DNA of 64,000 nucleotides, taken from positions 2,480,001 to 2,544,000 of the forward strand of contig JAHCVI010000002.1 of NCBI GenBank assembly GCA_019096155.1, read 5' to 3'. Source of the DNA: Staphylotrichum longicolle (taxonomy: Eukaryota; Ascomycota; Sordariomycetes; Sordariales; Chaetomiaceae). The position numbers and the translations under genes are program-made. The notes below the pieces were generated by a model that did no database searches, was not told the origin of the DNA, and saw nothing but the letters and a program-made list of their open reading frames with translations. Positions 1 to 11,280 of this stretch are shown here, in pieces; the stretch's first letter is position 1, and each line of letters opens with the position of its first letter.

Positions 1-3000
1 CTCTCGGGTTCTTACTGCTCGACTCAAAAGCCCGACGATCCCGAGCAAAAAGTTCGCTGGACCATAGGACAGGCCCATCAATGATGCTGTCGCCGACGAG
101 TTTGCTGACACAGCTGTCCACTTCCGAACTGAACCGATGTATGCGCTCCTCGCCTTGGCAGAAGTTCTCTATACCGCACTGTTGCAACCAGCGCGCGGTC
201 TTTTCTGCTTGCTCGTCGCGGAGCTTGTTCGGCCCTCCCTGCTCTTCTGGTGCTGCGAGAAGATCGAGAATCTGGGATTCGGTCTTGAAGATGTAGTTTG
301 AAGCGGGACCTCTTTGCATGTGGCTCTTGATGCGCTGGAAGGAAGACCACCTCCGGGGCAGACCCATAGTCTTGAGCGCCGCGGCAACGTTCCGGGAATC
401 TTCGTAGGGTGCCGAGTTGCGGACATCTGTGACGTACCACATCTTGTCGCGCAGGGCTCGCAGGCGGCCCATCATCCTCTCGATGAGCCCTTCCGCTCGC
501 TCTTGGCTTTGCTTGAGCCAGACTAGCCAGGCGTCGTATTCTTCGATTGAGGCTGCGGAACGGCGGATCGAGTCTCGCGGGCCTCGAGAAAAAATGTTGA
601 GCAGTGTCGAAAAGCCGTCGCGCTTTAGTGAGTCGGATGTCAGGGCATTGAGTTGCTGGAGTGTCCTCCAGTAGAGGTGCGCAGAGACAAAGTCGGACTG
701 GGCCCGCGACTGCGAGCAGGCTGCAGTCAGCATGGTGATGAGCGGAGACGAGTCCTCGGCGGCCTGGTCTGTCTCCTTTCCTTTGACACTCTTGGGGGGG
801 CTCTCAGCGAGACTGCTTGCAATGCTTGCGGCCCTTTGGCGGTACGGATTCCGGCTCCCCATCGTCGTGATGATGCGGTTCTTGGACCGATATTTCTTGA
901 GGGTGGACGCACGGTTGCTAAAGGTTTGCTGCTTGGTGCCGTCGCTCTCCAGGCTCTGGGGTATCTCATAGTCTTGCACAAGTTTGAGGATGGAGTCGCG
1001 CAACTGATGGTAGTCCTTGTCAAGCTCCGGGCGCCCCTCATCGGTGTCCTCGCCCTCGGTGTCACTGGTGTTTGACGAGTTCTCCTCGTTCTCAATCTCC
1101 TCGTCCGGGTCAAAGGTCATCTGGGTGGACAGCTTGTTTCCGTCGGCCGAGATGAATAAGACAGACCACCGTTCCGCACATGGGTGGCACAACCCATAAA
1201 CAACGTCGTGCCCAAGAATCTGAGTCATTTCGTGCATGGCCAAGCGCAAACGATACCCGTCGTCCTCATACGTGTTTGGCTTCTGAACAGCCGGTTCCTG
1301 GGCAGGTGGGGAATAGCGCCGCGGACTGTCTTCCTCCAAGAGCGGTTCCCGGGACGTGGTGGCGTCGCTGAAGGAGGATTCAGCGCTCGTGCTGAGGACG
1401 GACATGGTATCAAAATTGCTCGGGGCGGTCCTGATAGACATGGGCTGCGAGATGGCAGAGAATCCAGAGATGGAGGGCGCGCCAGACCGCAGGCCGCTCG
1501 AGTGGGCCGACCGCGGTCGGCGTTCAGGGAAGAGTGCATTGACCAAAGTTGCAACATCCGCCGCGCTGAGTACCAAGTAAGGGCGGACTTCGGCCGTTTC
1601 CCTCAGGGATGTAATGGACCGAGCTGGCAGGAGCCTGGGCTTCTTCCGGAACTGGGACGGGTTCTTGAAGCGGCTGTAGATGTTCTCAATATGGCCCTTG
1701 ACCTTTGGAGGTGTCGAGACCGGGGTCTTGCTCTGCAGCATGTCGACGACATACTTTTGAGCCTGCATGGCCACGTGCTTGAGGATCTTTTGGCGGCCGT
1801 ATTCGGTGATGTGGTACTCGGCCATCATGCCATGGGCCTCCGGGTGGATGACCACGCCAAGCAACCATACTGTGAACATGTACTTTGCAATCAGCCACCG
1901 GCGGGTGCTCTCAACGTAGTGTTTGCCCAGATGTTTGAGGATCTCGTTTCCCAGCTCCAGGAGGCCTTCCGGAATGCCTGTGGCGTCCTCGTCGTCGATA
2001 ACCTCGAACAACTCGTCGACGGCCCTGGTGTAGAACTCCTCGGCCGCGATCTGGTCCTTGGTTGACCAATCCGAGATGTTGAAGCGGGTTCCATGTTGGT
2101 CCTCGGCGCGGTCAAGCAAGAAGGCACCGTCCTCAAGAATTTTCATCAGGTACCACTCCATGTTGGATTTTCCGGCCCAGTCACGCATTGAGACCCAAAC
2201 ATTAAGCACCGAAGTAATGGTCTGCTCACTGCCTGTGGTCGGTGTAGAAATCAGGCGGGCACATGCGTGGGCCCAGGTCACAGTCCGGCGTTTGTCCTCG
2301 GCGCTGTCAGGGCCAGCCGAATTAGCAAAGCATGTGTAGATCAATGCTGAGATGGGATCATGGCGTTGGAAAGAGAGCAGCCGTTCAATGGCGCTGCGCT
2401 CCTTGCCTGCTCCCCCGGCACCTGTGGATCCGGGGAACGCGGAACTCCCCGAGGTGGTACGGCCCGAAGCCCGGCCGTGGTAAGGGAGCACGGACTCAAT
2501 CGGCTCGAGAGTCTGGTGAAAGCTGGTGAGCGCGGCAAGTTCCGAGTTCTTCAGGGACGCGATTCGCGTGGCCAGGTAATCTGGGTTAGTCCTGATCTGG
2601 TTGAGAAAGCTCAGGATGGTCTCCCGGGCCGACGCAGAGATCTCACTCAAAAACGGTATCCCGGCGCCTGGGGAAGCGCTCGCGCCGGTCACCGATCCGG
2701 TGGGGGTATCCACGCTGTCAGAGGAGGTGAGGCCGGGAGACTGCAGCAGGTCCATCTCTGGCTCCAGCAGCGCGTAACGGCGCGTCTCGTCGCAGCTTCT
2801 CCGCACGTCGATGACGGCGTTGTATAGGGCGGCAAACGTCTTCTTGTCGTCTCCGCGGAAACTATCGACCAGGTTGCGATGGGCCATTTCGCCGCATCTC
2901 ATGAGCCGGGCGGAGAGCGCGGTGGACACCAAACTCCTCTGCAGGCGGATTCTTGTGTTTGCGCGCTTGCGCTCCTGATACTTGGACAGGCGCACAAGGT

Positions 3001-3451
3001 GCGCCAGCTCCTCCAGGCTTGTCCCCTCATTCTCCGGGCCGAGGTTGGGGTTTGTGTACAGTGACACGTCGGTTAGCAGTGGCCGCAGGAACTTCATGTT
3101 GCCATGCTTATCGTCCGGTCGGGATGGGGGGAAACCAGTGGCCTCAAAACTGTCGGAGGAATCGTTTGGCGCGGGCGCGGAGGACTGGGTGCTTGGCTGG
3201 TCAATGATGGGCTTGCTGCGGATCGAGGTCGAACTCGGGATGTGGAGGACTGAGGGACGTCGGGATGTGTCGTCGGTGCGGCGTCCGTTGCTGGTCATGG
3301 CGTCTTTAGTCGCGCGGGAGGGGCTCCTCGAGCGCAACCGCCGGGAGCGAGAGACCTCGACATGGTTATCGGACGGCGAGGGAGTCGGCGACCTGGAGGC
3401 TGGGGTGGCAGGGGCCGACCGGGCTGGGGTTGTGGGCAGACAAGTCAGCAT
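1..3451 (-). CDS. Large cytoplasmic protein, 5' part only (possible RasGAP/VPS9-type protein)
   Basis: A single minus-strand reading frame is open from an ATG at 3451 to the left edge, giving about 1150 residues with no stop, so the 3' part lies outside the window. An in-frame TAG at 3462-3460 makes 3451 the first possible Met; a second in-frame Met lies at 3298. The first 110 residues or so are Ser/Arg/Pro-rich and probably disordered. A mostly helical globular region follows, with motifs such as EELAHLVRLSKYQERKRANT and WLIAKYMFTVWLLGVVIHPE. A Ser-rich linker and an acidic stretch (DPDEEIENEENSSNTSDTEGE) come next, then another helical region. The layout resembles the large fungal proteins annotated as RasGAP-like/VPS9 regulators of endocytic traffic. 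That is an inference from general resemblance, because any VPS9 domain would lie in the missing part. No intron is needed. Confidence 0.6.
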   Translation of the reverse strand, partial: MLTCLPTTPARSAPATPASRSPTPSPSDNHVEVSRSRRLRSRSPSRATKDAMTSNGRRTDDTSRRPSVLHIPSSTSIRSKPIIDQPSTQSSAPAPNDSSDSFEATGFPPSRPDDKHGNMKFLRPLLTDVSLYTNPNLGPENEGTSLEELAHLVRLSKYQERKRANTRIRLQRSLVSTALSARLMRCGEMAHRNLVDSFRGDDKKTFAALYNAVIDVRRSCDETRRYALLEPEMDLLQSPGLTSSDSVDTPTGSVTGASASPGAGIPFLSEISASARETILSFLNQIRTNPDYLATRIASLKNSELAALTSFHQTLEPIESVLPYHGRASGRTTSGSSAFPGSTGAGGAGKERSAIERLLSFQRHDPISALIYTCFANSAGPDSAEDKRRTVTWAHACARLISTPTTGSEQTITSVLNVWVSMRDWAGKSNMEWYLMKILEDGAFLLDRAEDQHGTRFNISDWSTKDQIAAEEFYTRAVDELFEVIDDEDATGIPEGLLELGNEILKHLGKHYVESTRRWLIAKYMFTVWLLGVVIHPEAHGMMAEYHITEYGRQKILKHVAMQAQKYVVDMLQSKTPVSTPPKVKGHIENIYSRFKNPSQFRKKPRLLPARSITSLRETAEVRPYLVLSAADVATLVNALFPERRPRSAHSSGLRSGAPSISGFSAISQPMSIRTAPSNFDTMSVLSTSAESSFSDATTSREPLLEEDSPRRYSPPAQEPAVQKPNTYEDDGYRLRLAMHEMTQILGHDVVYGLCHPCAERWSVLFISADGNKLSTQMTFDPDEEIENEENSSNTSDTEGEDTDEGRPELDKDYHQLRDSILKLVQDYEIPQSLESDGTKQQTFSNRASTLKKYRSKNRIITTMGSRNPYRQRAASIASSLAESPPKSVKGKETDQAAEDSSPLITMLTAACSQSRAQSDFVSAHLYWRTLQQLNALTSDSLKRDGFSTLLNIFSRGPRDSIRRSAASIEEYDAWLVWLKQSQERAEGLIERMMGRLRALRDKMWYVTDVRNSAPYEDSRNVAAALKTMGLPRRWSSFQRIKSHMQRGPASNYIFKTESQILDLLAAPEEQGGPNKLRDEQAEKTARWLQQCGIENFCQGEERIHRFSSEVDSCVSKLVGDSIIDGPVLWSSELFARDRRAFESSSKNPR

Positions 3452-6400
3452 TGGGACGGCCTATGAGTTCCTGACATTTGATCCCTCGCAACATACGCGG
3501 CGACGGGTGAATGGCGACGGGCGACGAGAGGGAGCGCTGCATCGATATCATAATGGGCCCATGAGGGGAATCCAGCGGGCGACTGCGATCGCCCATATGC
3601 TAGCAGCGGCGGGGGGTTGCTGACGGCGCCGAGTGATGTGGAGCGCCGACGGTCTGGAGGTTTTGGAGAGCCGGGCGCTGTCTTGGGCAAGTTGGGCAGA
3701 ACAAGTAACGTTAACCTGGTGTACGGAGGATCCACGTCGGTGCTGCGTGCTCGGGACGAATGTCGACGACCGCGCAAGGCGCAAGTGCGGCACTGGAAAA
3801 CTTCGGCTGTGGCCGGCTTGCGACCGAAGATCAGGGCTCAGGTGTCCCGCGGGGACATTGTATCGTCACAGAAAGGGGGCAGCCGTCTTCGTAAAGGGTC
3901 GTCAGGTATTCAAGGGTCGTCTAAAAAGTGCTGGAATCTTGGAATGACGCTACATGCAGCCGCTACAGCGCTGGACAGGATGGCGAATGTGAAAGAACGG
4001 AGGAGGGAGCGTGTTTCCCTGCAGCTCCAGCTCCTATGCAGCCCTCAACGTTAAACATGCGCTCGCTCTTGTTGCCCTGCGCAGGCCCTGGCTGCCCCAT
4101 GTTGATGCTGATTCGAAGCGTGGGGTAAGGGACGGCCAGCCACTAACCCAGGCCACGGGGCCGCTAGTCCATATGCGGACTGGCGGCAGGAAGGTGGGAC
4201 AAGCGACTTGGGCTGTCCGCCTGCCACGCCCGAATCCTTGTCATCTGCCTTGCTCCGCTGCTTCCCTGACTCGCTGGAGTCTGCAGTTCACCCAACACCG
4301 ACAAACCTTCGCGCTCTGTTGCTGGTGCTGGCTGAATGACGGAGCCACAGCACCACTGTTATTTCTCCCTCACACCAAAAAATTCCCTGCTGCTGGCCTG
4401 ATTTGCTTCTTGGTCGAGGCGATGTCTGCTGATCCCACCAGTCAGGCCGCAGTCCCTGACTGCCCCCTTTCACAAGACCCCGACGAAGTGCGTTCAGCTC
4501 GCGCGGTCTTGGTTCTTTGTTGGGCGATACTTTCGACTTCCTGTTGCCATAGGTACCCGACTGTGCAGCGAGCCTCGGTGTGTGGTTCTCGTACAGATTA
4601 CATCCTCGGGTAATTGCCTCCCACCACTGGCGTCCAACCACCCTTCCGGTCTCCTGTCGACGACGACGTGTTGAGTCACTCAGTGGATGGCCTCATAGAG
4701 GCCGCACCGCCGCAACCTGCCAGCTCACCGCGTCGGGCCAAACGACCTTGCACAGCGCCTAAAGTGGCGAGAGCTCACTTCCCGAAACAAGCATGCATTG
4801 TCATCAAACATGGCCGTTGCCTCCTTCGTCAGCGCCAGCGGTCTTGGTCTCGTCCGGTTTTGTGTTGAAGGCGTCCGCAGGGTCTTCCACCTGCATTCCC
4901 TCAACAGTTGTCGGTTGTCTTGAGGCCACAGCCCCGCTGCGCTGGCCTTGCATGGCGCCCCACCTCTCCGTCGTCCAGGGACCCAGTTTTGGCGGCAGGC
5001 CTGCTGCAAGCCGTCCAATCTGCGCGCTCCACGACCCAAGACCGCAACAGCGGAACCTGCCTGCGCATCGAGCCCAGCATCGTCCGGCATGCCAACTCAG
5101 TTGCTCCTCGCCAATCAACCGCCGCCACCTGCTTGCCTCTCCCGCTCGCAGGAGACCAGTCAGAGTCAACAGCCCTTGACTGTTTCTGCCGGCCTTCCCC
5201 TGGCTAGGATCTGCTATCGCCATCACCCATGTCCACACGAAAGGAAGCCAGATGAAGGCAACAAGCGGCCAGGGTGGTGGTCTTACCTGGCCAGCCAGCT
5301 AGGCGATTGATGGTGAACTCGGCGGGTGAGCGCGCTGTGCGACGTCGTCTTCTGTGAGCTGGCGTTTCTCAACGGCCGAGATCATGCAGGCCTGATTCTC
5401 TCCCCCGAAGCCCTGGTTGGAGGGGCTCAACACAAGGTGTGCACTCGGATCCGGTTGCTGAGTTTCTGCATCCAGCCAGCTGCGGCTTTCCATTGGCTGC
5501 CAGCGCCCGATCCCATCCCGTGTGGCCGACCGGCGCCGGCGCCTATCGTGGCATCGAGGTCCACTGTCTCCCACCACCCACCGCCTCGCCAAACGTTGTT
5601 GAATGTACCGGTAGTCTTGAACACAGTGTCGTGAGAAACAAGCCGCGGCATCCGAAGAATGTCCCGAGAACAAACCCGCATTCGTGGCCGGCCGAGTCCA
5701 CCGATGCGCGTCCTCCACCATCGTCCCAGTAAACCAAAAGACACCGGGGCAGCTCGGACGAGAACTTGAAACCGAGCCGTAAAGAAACCCGGTTGCACAA
5801 GTCAGGTTCCCTCAACTCTAACCTCAAGCATCCCATTCAAGCTACAAGCTGAACCACACGTCTCCTCCTGCTGAGCCGATGACTCTTGCCCTAACTTCTC
5901 AAACCCGCCGCTGTCCATGATCACTCTACCCCAGGTATCACTCCGTCAGACACAATAGCATCCCAACGTTTCTGTTAGGAAAAAGAACAAAACTTTGAGC
6001 TACAAAGTATTGTTTCTTTCCCCAACAAAAAACCAGCGACCGACGGGGAAGAACACCCGTTGCATTAGCTCCCCGTTCCATCTCATACACCACAAGATCG
6101 AGCTCATTCCTGTGCTCGGCGCGTTGGCGTTGCATTCCGCAGCATATGCAGGACCTAATATTGATGTGTATGTACTGCGTCTGCAGGTCGACCGGAGAGT
6201 GGAGAGGGCTCAAGGACTCGATCAAGATTGGTTTATGCATCTATTCTGTTTCCCACCCGTCTGTTGTGCCTCGCAATTTCGGACTGTTCATCGATGCATA
6301 AAGTAGATATGTGAGATGTATGTGAACAAATGCCTTGTATGTACAGTATTTTGACCCCTCCCTCTAACCATTGTCCGCACCACACCACATGAAACCCTCC

Positions 6401-6731
6401 GAACCCGGAGTCTTAGACAACACAACGCCCCGTCCAATCCTGGCATCCATCCCCGCCAATCTTCTACATGACCCCGCTAGTATATGCAAGTGATATCCGA
6501 CCAGTTCCAACGGCAAGGGAAACTGGCGTGCCCGGGAAGCGGGAGCGATCACATCACAAAAAAAAACCTTGTTGGCCCGGCCGCATAACCGGCCGCATGA
6601 GACCGCCTACCCACTGATACCCCTCTTCATCCTTCCCTCCTGAGACGAGCGGTCCCCCCGCAACTCACATGACCTCCCCCTCCTGCACCGGGCCCCTTCC
6701 CCGGCCTGCCACCCTCCCCTGCAAAAATGGC
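3452..6731. other. Gene-poor intergenic region (3.3 kb)
   Basis: No supported gene lies between the start of the left-edge gene and the 3' end of hapX. Many short frames are open on both strands (for example 4011-4613 +), but they overlap each other, have no domain-like composition and show no clear splice structure. The part near 6240-6700 is likely the hapX 3' UTR. The stretch at 3452-3800 is probably leader and promoter of the left-edge gene. I see no tRNA, 5S rRNA or transposon here. Confidence 0.5.
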
Positions 6732-8684
6732 TCACTCGCCCCGGCCAAACCGCACATCAAAGTCCTTGAGCACACTCATGATGCTCGCAGCTTCCACCTC
6801 GATCGGCGCCCGCCCGTCGCCGCCGCGGCCCCCACGGGCTCCCAGCGGGCCTGACCGCGGGATGGGCAGAGCCCTGAGCTTTGGCAGCCACGAGCCAATG
6901 TCGTCGGCGGCTTCATCGAAGTGTCGGTGGCTGGAGATGGTCTTGTAGGCTTCGGCGCAGGACAGGCTGAGGCCGAGGGTGGCGCCATTAGGAGTAGTGG
7001 TGGCGGCAGCGGTGGGCGGCCTTGAGGCTGCAGCTGGAAGAGACGCGGCTGGGGTTGGCTCCGGTTGGGACTGTGATGGTCCTGATTTGCAGCAACCGCC
7101 CGGGCCGCCGTTTCCGCAACACCCGCCGGCCGCGCCGCTGGCGCCTGGGTTGTTTCTGGCGAAGTTAGCGGCCAGAGAACGGCAGAAGAGGCCTGACTTG
7201 GGGTCTGCAAGACACTGGGCACAGGTGCCGGGCCCGTTGGGGCCGCAGCCTCCGGCTCTTGCTGGAGGTTTGCTGGCTCGGTTCTGCTGCAGAGATCGTA
7301 GCCCGGGAAGCTTGATGGCGCCGGTTGCTGTGACCTCCATCGGCATGGGTGGCAGGGGTACCACGTCGTTGTCTGAAGGTGGAGGAGTGTGCGTCTGTGT
7401 CTGTTCGGCAACTTGCTGCGTCGAGGTCGGTGCTAGATTGGCCGACATCATCATGGAGTCTGCGCAAACGCAGTACGTCCCATCCTTACAGAAGCCACAG
7501 GAGTCTCTGGGCTCGATCGACGGCAGGGGCTGGAGCTGTGATTGTATTGACGGCGGAAAGCTCGCTTGAACAGGCTCCTTGTTGTTTTGTGATGAGAACA
7601 GTGCCGTGAAGTCCGTCTCCATGATAATCCCGGCATCAGAGCGCTGCCGCTTTTGTTCTGGCGAGGTCGACGGTGGTGAGCTTGGAGGCAGCTGTCGCTT
7701 CAGGTCGGAGCTGGCCATAGATCTGAAGCTCTCTTCAAGGCACGCACACCTGGTGCCGAGTGAGCAGTTGCCACATCCCATTGGGATGTCTGTAGCTTGG
7801 AGGACCTCCTCGGCACAGACGCAGGAGCCAGCCGACTGACAGCCGCCGCATCCAAATTCCACTGGGCTCGAAGCCTCATCCGGGGGCGAAACAATCTGTG
7901 AGATGGAGAAAGGCTGGATGAGTGGGCGAGGTGACGCAACAGAAATCGGCCGTTTGGCGATGGGCTTTGCCGGCGCCGGCTGCAGTGGCCGCATCGTCGA
8001 GATTCCAGCGTTGGATGGCTGTGTTTGCATTTGAGTTGTGCCCGCTCCCTGCTGAGGAGTGTCCCAATTTCCCGCCATGCTGCCGCGGCCTTGTCGCTCC
8101 TTCTCCAGCATCGACTCCAGCCACTGACATCTTGACTGCAGCGTCTGGGTCTCAATCTCAAGATGATTGATCCGATCCTGCAGCTCCCTTACTGTTCGCT
8201 CATGGATTCCCTTCTCCTCATCCAGCTGCTCCTCTAACTCGCCGACACGGGCGGCCCTGCGTTCCCGGAAAGCCCTTTGCGCGGCCCGGTTTTGGGCCTT
8301 GCGCTTGGTTGGCGGGGTGTCGGTGGCAGGCTTGCGGCCCGGTTTCGGCCGAGGTGGGATGACCCATTCCTTGCTCGTCATGCTCATGGTCCGGGGCTGC
8401 GACATCAGAGCCGGCGAGCCGGCGGTCATTGACGCTGACGTTTTCATCGAAGACGGATGGTTAGACGTGCTGGGCCGGATCGCGACCGGAGGTGCTGTTG
8501 AGCATGAAGATGTTGGAGTGGAGACGTTTGAAGGTGAGGCTGCCGAAGCGGGGCTGGAAACGGAGGTAGGCGAGCTGTGGTTTACCGCGGTTGTGATTGA
8601 CAGCGACCTGAACGGGGCTGCATCAGCCCTGCCGGACTCCAAACCCGGCTTCGGGACAGAGGCAGAGGCGATGACAGCTGCCAT
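6732..8684 (-). CDS. hapX: bZIP iron-homeostasis regulator HapX
   Basis: This intronless frame encodes 650 residues from an ATG at 8684. At about 105-119 it carries KEWVIPPRPKPGRKP, the Hap4-like segment that docks on the CCAAT-binding complex. A bZIP basic region (KRKAQNRAAQRAFRERR, about 128-144) and a leucine zipper up to about 190 follow. Four cysteine-rich clusters lie at about 279-290, 304-315, 396-407 and 480-501, each of the CxxCx(4-5)CxC or related type, plus a CC..CC pair at 522-532. The family is well established: HapX represses iron-consuming genes when iron is scarce, activates iron detoxification when iron is in excess, and senses iron (probably as Fe-S) through these clusters. 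All diagnostic parts are present, so the gene looks intact. The C-terminus ends in an acidic and aromatic helix-like segment. Confidence 0.97.
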   Translation of the reverse strand: MAAVIASASVPKPGLESGRADAAPFRSLSITTAVNHSSPTSVSSPASAASPSNVSTPTSSCSTAPPVAIRPSTSNHPSSMKTSASMTAGSPALMSQPRTMSMTSKEWVIPPRPKPGRKPATDTPPTKRKAQNRAAQRAFRERRAARVGELEEQLDEEKGIHERTVRELQDRINHLEIETQTLQSRCQWLESMLEKERQGRGSMAGNWDTPQQGAGTTQMQTQPSNAGISTMRPLQPAPAKPIAKRPISVASPRPLIQPFSISQIVSPPDEASSPVEFGCGGCQSAGSCVCAEEVLQATDIPMGCGNCSLGTRCACLEESFRSMASSDLKRQLPPSSPPSTSPEQKRQRSDAGIIMETDFTALFSSQNNKEPVQASFPPSIQSQLQPLPSIEPRDSCGFCKDGTYCVCADSMMMSANLAPTSTQQVAEQTQTHTPPPSDNDVVPLPPMPMEVTATGAIKLPGLRSLQQNRASKPPARAGGCGPNGPGTCAQCLADPKSGLFCRSLAANFARNNPGASGAAGGCCGNGGPGGCCKSGPSQSQPEPTPAASLPAAASRPPTAAATTTPNGATLGLSLSCAEAYKTISSHRHFDEAADDIGSWLPKLRALPIPRSGPLGARGGRGGDGRAPIEVEAASIMSVLKDFDVRFGRGE

Positions 8685-10200
8685 ATTGATTTGATGGCGT
8701 CGCTGGATGGCGGCGATTCGCCGCAGCGTGCAGCGGGAATTTTAATGTCGCAAACCCTGCTCGGAGCGTGTGGAAAGCCCCTTTCCGGCCCAGGGACTGG
8801 CGCGGAATTTGACAGCAAACCTGGTTTTTTGCTGGAAGTCGATGATGAGATTGAAGGCTTCACCACTCGAGAACCAGGTGGCCGAAAATACGACGTTTTT
8901 GTGGACGCAGTGATGTTGAAGTGATGGAAAAAGCCCCGCACACTTGGATACCAAGCGGACGGCGCGGAAAACCCTTGGTTGGTGTGCGGGAAGATGACCT
9001 CGCCGAGGAGCCAAGTGCTGTGGTACCGTATCCGACGTGTTGGAGTGTTGGCTGGAAGGCGAAATTGACGATGACTGTACGAGGACGGCGAGTGGTGAGA
9101 CGATGGAAGACGTTGTGCTCGTCGTTGCAAAACTCAGCTGAAGAGTCAGAGAAAACTCCTCTTCTTGTTCCGACCGAGGACCGGCGGAGAAACCCAGGAA
9201 TCCCGGCAGCGAGGAAGTGTCGCCCAGAGCGCAAGGTCCACTGAGCGTTGTGATTCGGCAAAACATGGCCTGGAGATGCTGATCGAACCACTGATTGATT
9301 GATAAGATAATTTGATCCCGCTACTCCGAAATAGGGTTAGCGCAATATGATGGTGCCACTCCTTGCATTCGATTTCCACAATCGTTCCGAAGCTCCGGAG
9401 AAACGACCGCACTGGAACCTGGACCTGGAAGACCTGACGCAAGCGCCCCAGGGTCCGCCAGACTGTCAGAACCAATTGACCCTTCGGAGTGTTACCAAAA
9501 TCAGGGGAAGCCAAGAGCTGGATATGCCGCGCAGTCGGGCAGCCTTGATAGACGTGCGAGGTTGCTGGTCCTCGGCTTTAAGCGATATCGGAGCTGTCTC
9601 CCAAACGAAACTGAACAATCGCGAGAAGCCGCGAGTGTGTCATGAATACGCCGCCCCGGTGCGTTGTCAACATGTTCTACGCAAGAACCAGACTAGTTCT
9701 TTAAGTATGGAAGAAGAACACCTTGGATCGTCTCGACATGATCTGGAGAAGCCGCTGATAAAGGCTCAATGGTGGACTGGCAAGTGTTTGCTTGGGGATC
9801 TGAAGTGGCTGAATGTCCAACCAAGTGTTCCTGTTGCGATTCAGTGCCGCGCCCTTCCCATTACGCCTGGTGGGAAGAGAAAACACCTCGAGAAGAGAAA
9901 CTCTAAATTCTTCACTGTAATCTCGATTTCAATTTACACCATGGACAAGTTGCTTGTCTTGGTTGACGGCATTGGGGAAAAGGAATCCGCACGGACCATC
10001 GGGCGCCAAGAGATATGTCCCAAGTTCCATCTGCTCAGCGAATGTTCACAGAAATCAACAATAGCAACACCCACTCGACTGATCGTCTAACTGGACAAAA
10101 TTTGCCGCGAAGCACCGCAAATAACCCCGTCCACCTCACAAACTCAAACCATCGATCCTCCAAAACTTCCACCCAAAAATAAGTCACAATCCCCACCGCA
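8685..10200. other. Divergent intergenic region hapX / COG2 (1.5 kb)
   Basis: This is the shared upstream region of hapX (minus) and COG2 (plus). A 247-codon frame at 9347-10090 (+) is open but has no recognisable domain, and I treat it as chance. A CCAAT core lies in ACCAATTGAC near 9471. Nothing else is recognised. Confidence 0.5.
9300..9310. promoter_or_regulatory. Overlapping GATA motifs upstream of hapX
   Basis: TGATAAGATAA contains two overlapping GATA cores about 616 bp upstream of the hapX ATG. In aspergilli hapX is repressed by the GATA factor SreA, so a GATA site here is plausible. It does not match the longer SreA consensus ATCWGATAA exactly, and GATA cores are common by chance. 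Confidence 0.25.
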
Positions 10201-11185
10201 ATGGCGCACCAACTCACCCTCCCCAACCCCTCCCGCCCCCCATCATCCTACTCCCACAACAACAACGCCCCCTCTGCCGCCGCCTCCACCACCACCTCCG
10301 ACCTCGACGACGACGACGACGACGACCCGAACTCACCGCTCCCCTTCCCGGCCGCCCTCGCCCGCTCCGACTTCCTCGCCCCGACCTTCGACGCGGCCGC
10401 CTACCTCTCGGCGCTGCACACGGGCGGGCCCGCCTCGCGGCACCAGACGCTCGAGGACCTGCGCGCCGAGCTGCGCGACCGCAGCGCCGCCATCTCGGCC
10501 GAGCTGCTGGAGCTCGTCAACGCCAACTACACGGCCTTTCTGGAGCTGGGCGACGAGCTCAAGGGCGGGGAGGAGCGGGTCGAGGACGTCCGGGTGGCGC
10601 TGCTGGGGTTCAAGAGGGTGGTGGAGGAGCTGAGGCGCGGCGTGCGGGAGCGGAGGGCGGAGGTGGGAGGGGCGAATGGGGAGTTGGCTGGGGTGAAGGG
10701 GGCGGTGGAGGTCGGGCGGAGGATGTTGGAGCTGGATGAGAGGGTTGGCGGGTTGGAGGGGAGGTTGGTGGTGAGAGTGTTGGGAAGGGCCGAGTAAGGG
10801 CGGGGAGGGTGGTGGTGAGGAGGATGATGAGTGGGGGGAGGATGGAGACTTTGATGGGAGTGACGATGATGACGACGAAAACGAGGACGAGGATGAGGGC
10901 GTTGGGTTTGGGAGCAGCAGTCCGGGAAAGCTGGCGGCGCTGGCGAGGGAATATGTGCTCGTCGAGCAGATTGCAGATTCGATCGGCCGGGACATGCCGT
11001 TCGTGAAAAAGATGGAGAAGAGAATGGCGCGCTGCCGCAACACGATACTGCTGGACTTGAGCACGGCGCTCAAAGAGGCACGCAAGGCGGGGCCAAAGGG
11101 GCAGGCGCGTGTCCTCAAGTATTTGGGGATATACAGGGTCCTCGATGCACAAGCCGACGCGATCAAGGTCCTGAAGCAAAAGTAA
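10201..11185 (+). CDS. COG2: Conserved oligomeric Golgi complex subunit 2 (one frame change)
   Basis: The N-terminal part (ATG at 10201) has a low-complexity acidic lead, then FPAALARSDFLAPTFDAAAY and DLRAELRDRSAAISAELLEL-VNANYTAFLELGDELKGG, the signature of COG2. COG2 belongs to lobe A of the Golgi tethering complex. This frame stops at 10795-10797. The rest of the protein (acidic linker, then KLAALAREYVLVEQIADSIG to VLDAQADAIKVLKQK at 11185) lies one frame on (+1). Either a 49-nt intron, 10771-10819 (GTGAGA..GAG, no good branch site), joins the two parts, or one base is inserted between about 10772 and 10797. The length of about 310 residues matches the short COG2 form of filamentous fungi. 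Product identity is firm; the junction is uncertain. Confidence 0.85.
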
Positions 11186-11280
11186 AGAGGGCTGCCACAG
11201 CCAAGTCAAGATACCCAACCATTTTGTTGCGATTTGCTTTCGTGATATTATGGTACATACATCTATGATACAGAAAGTGT

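Noticed and set aside
1184..2065. A 293-codon plus-strand frame
   Set aside because: It is the antisense of the left-edge gene, whose own frame is open for over 3.4 kb.
4011..4613. A 200-codon plus-strand frame in the gene-poor region
   Set aside because: Composition rich in Cys, Trp, Pro and Ala with no motif, overlapping frames on the other strand, no splice or promoter support.
9347..10090. A 247-codon plus-strand frame upstream of COG2
   Set aside because: No domain, mixed composition, and it lies in the divergent promoter region; probably a chance frame.
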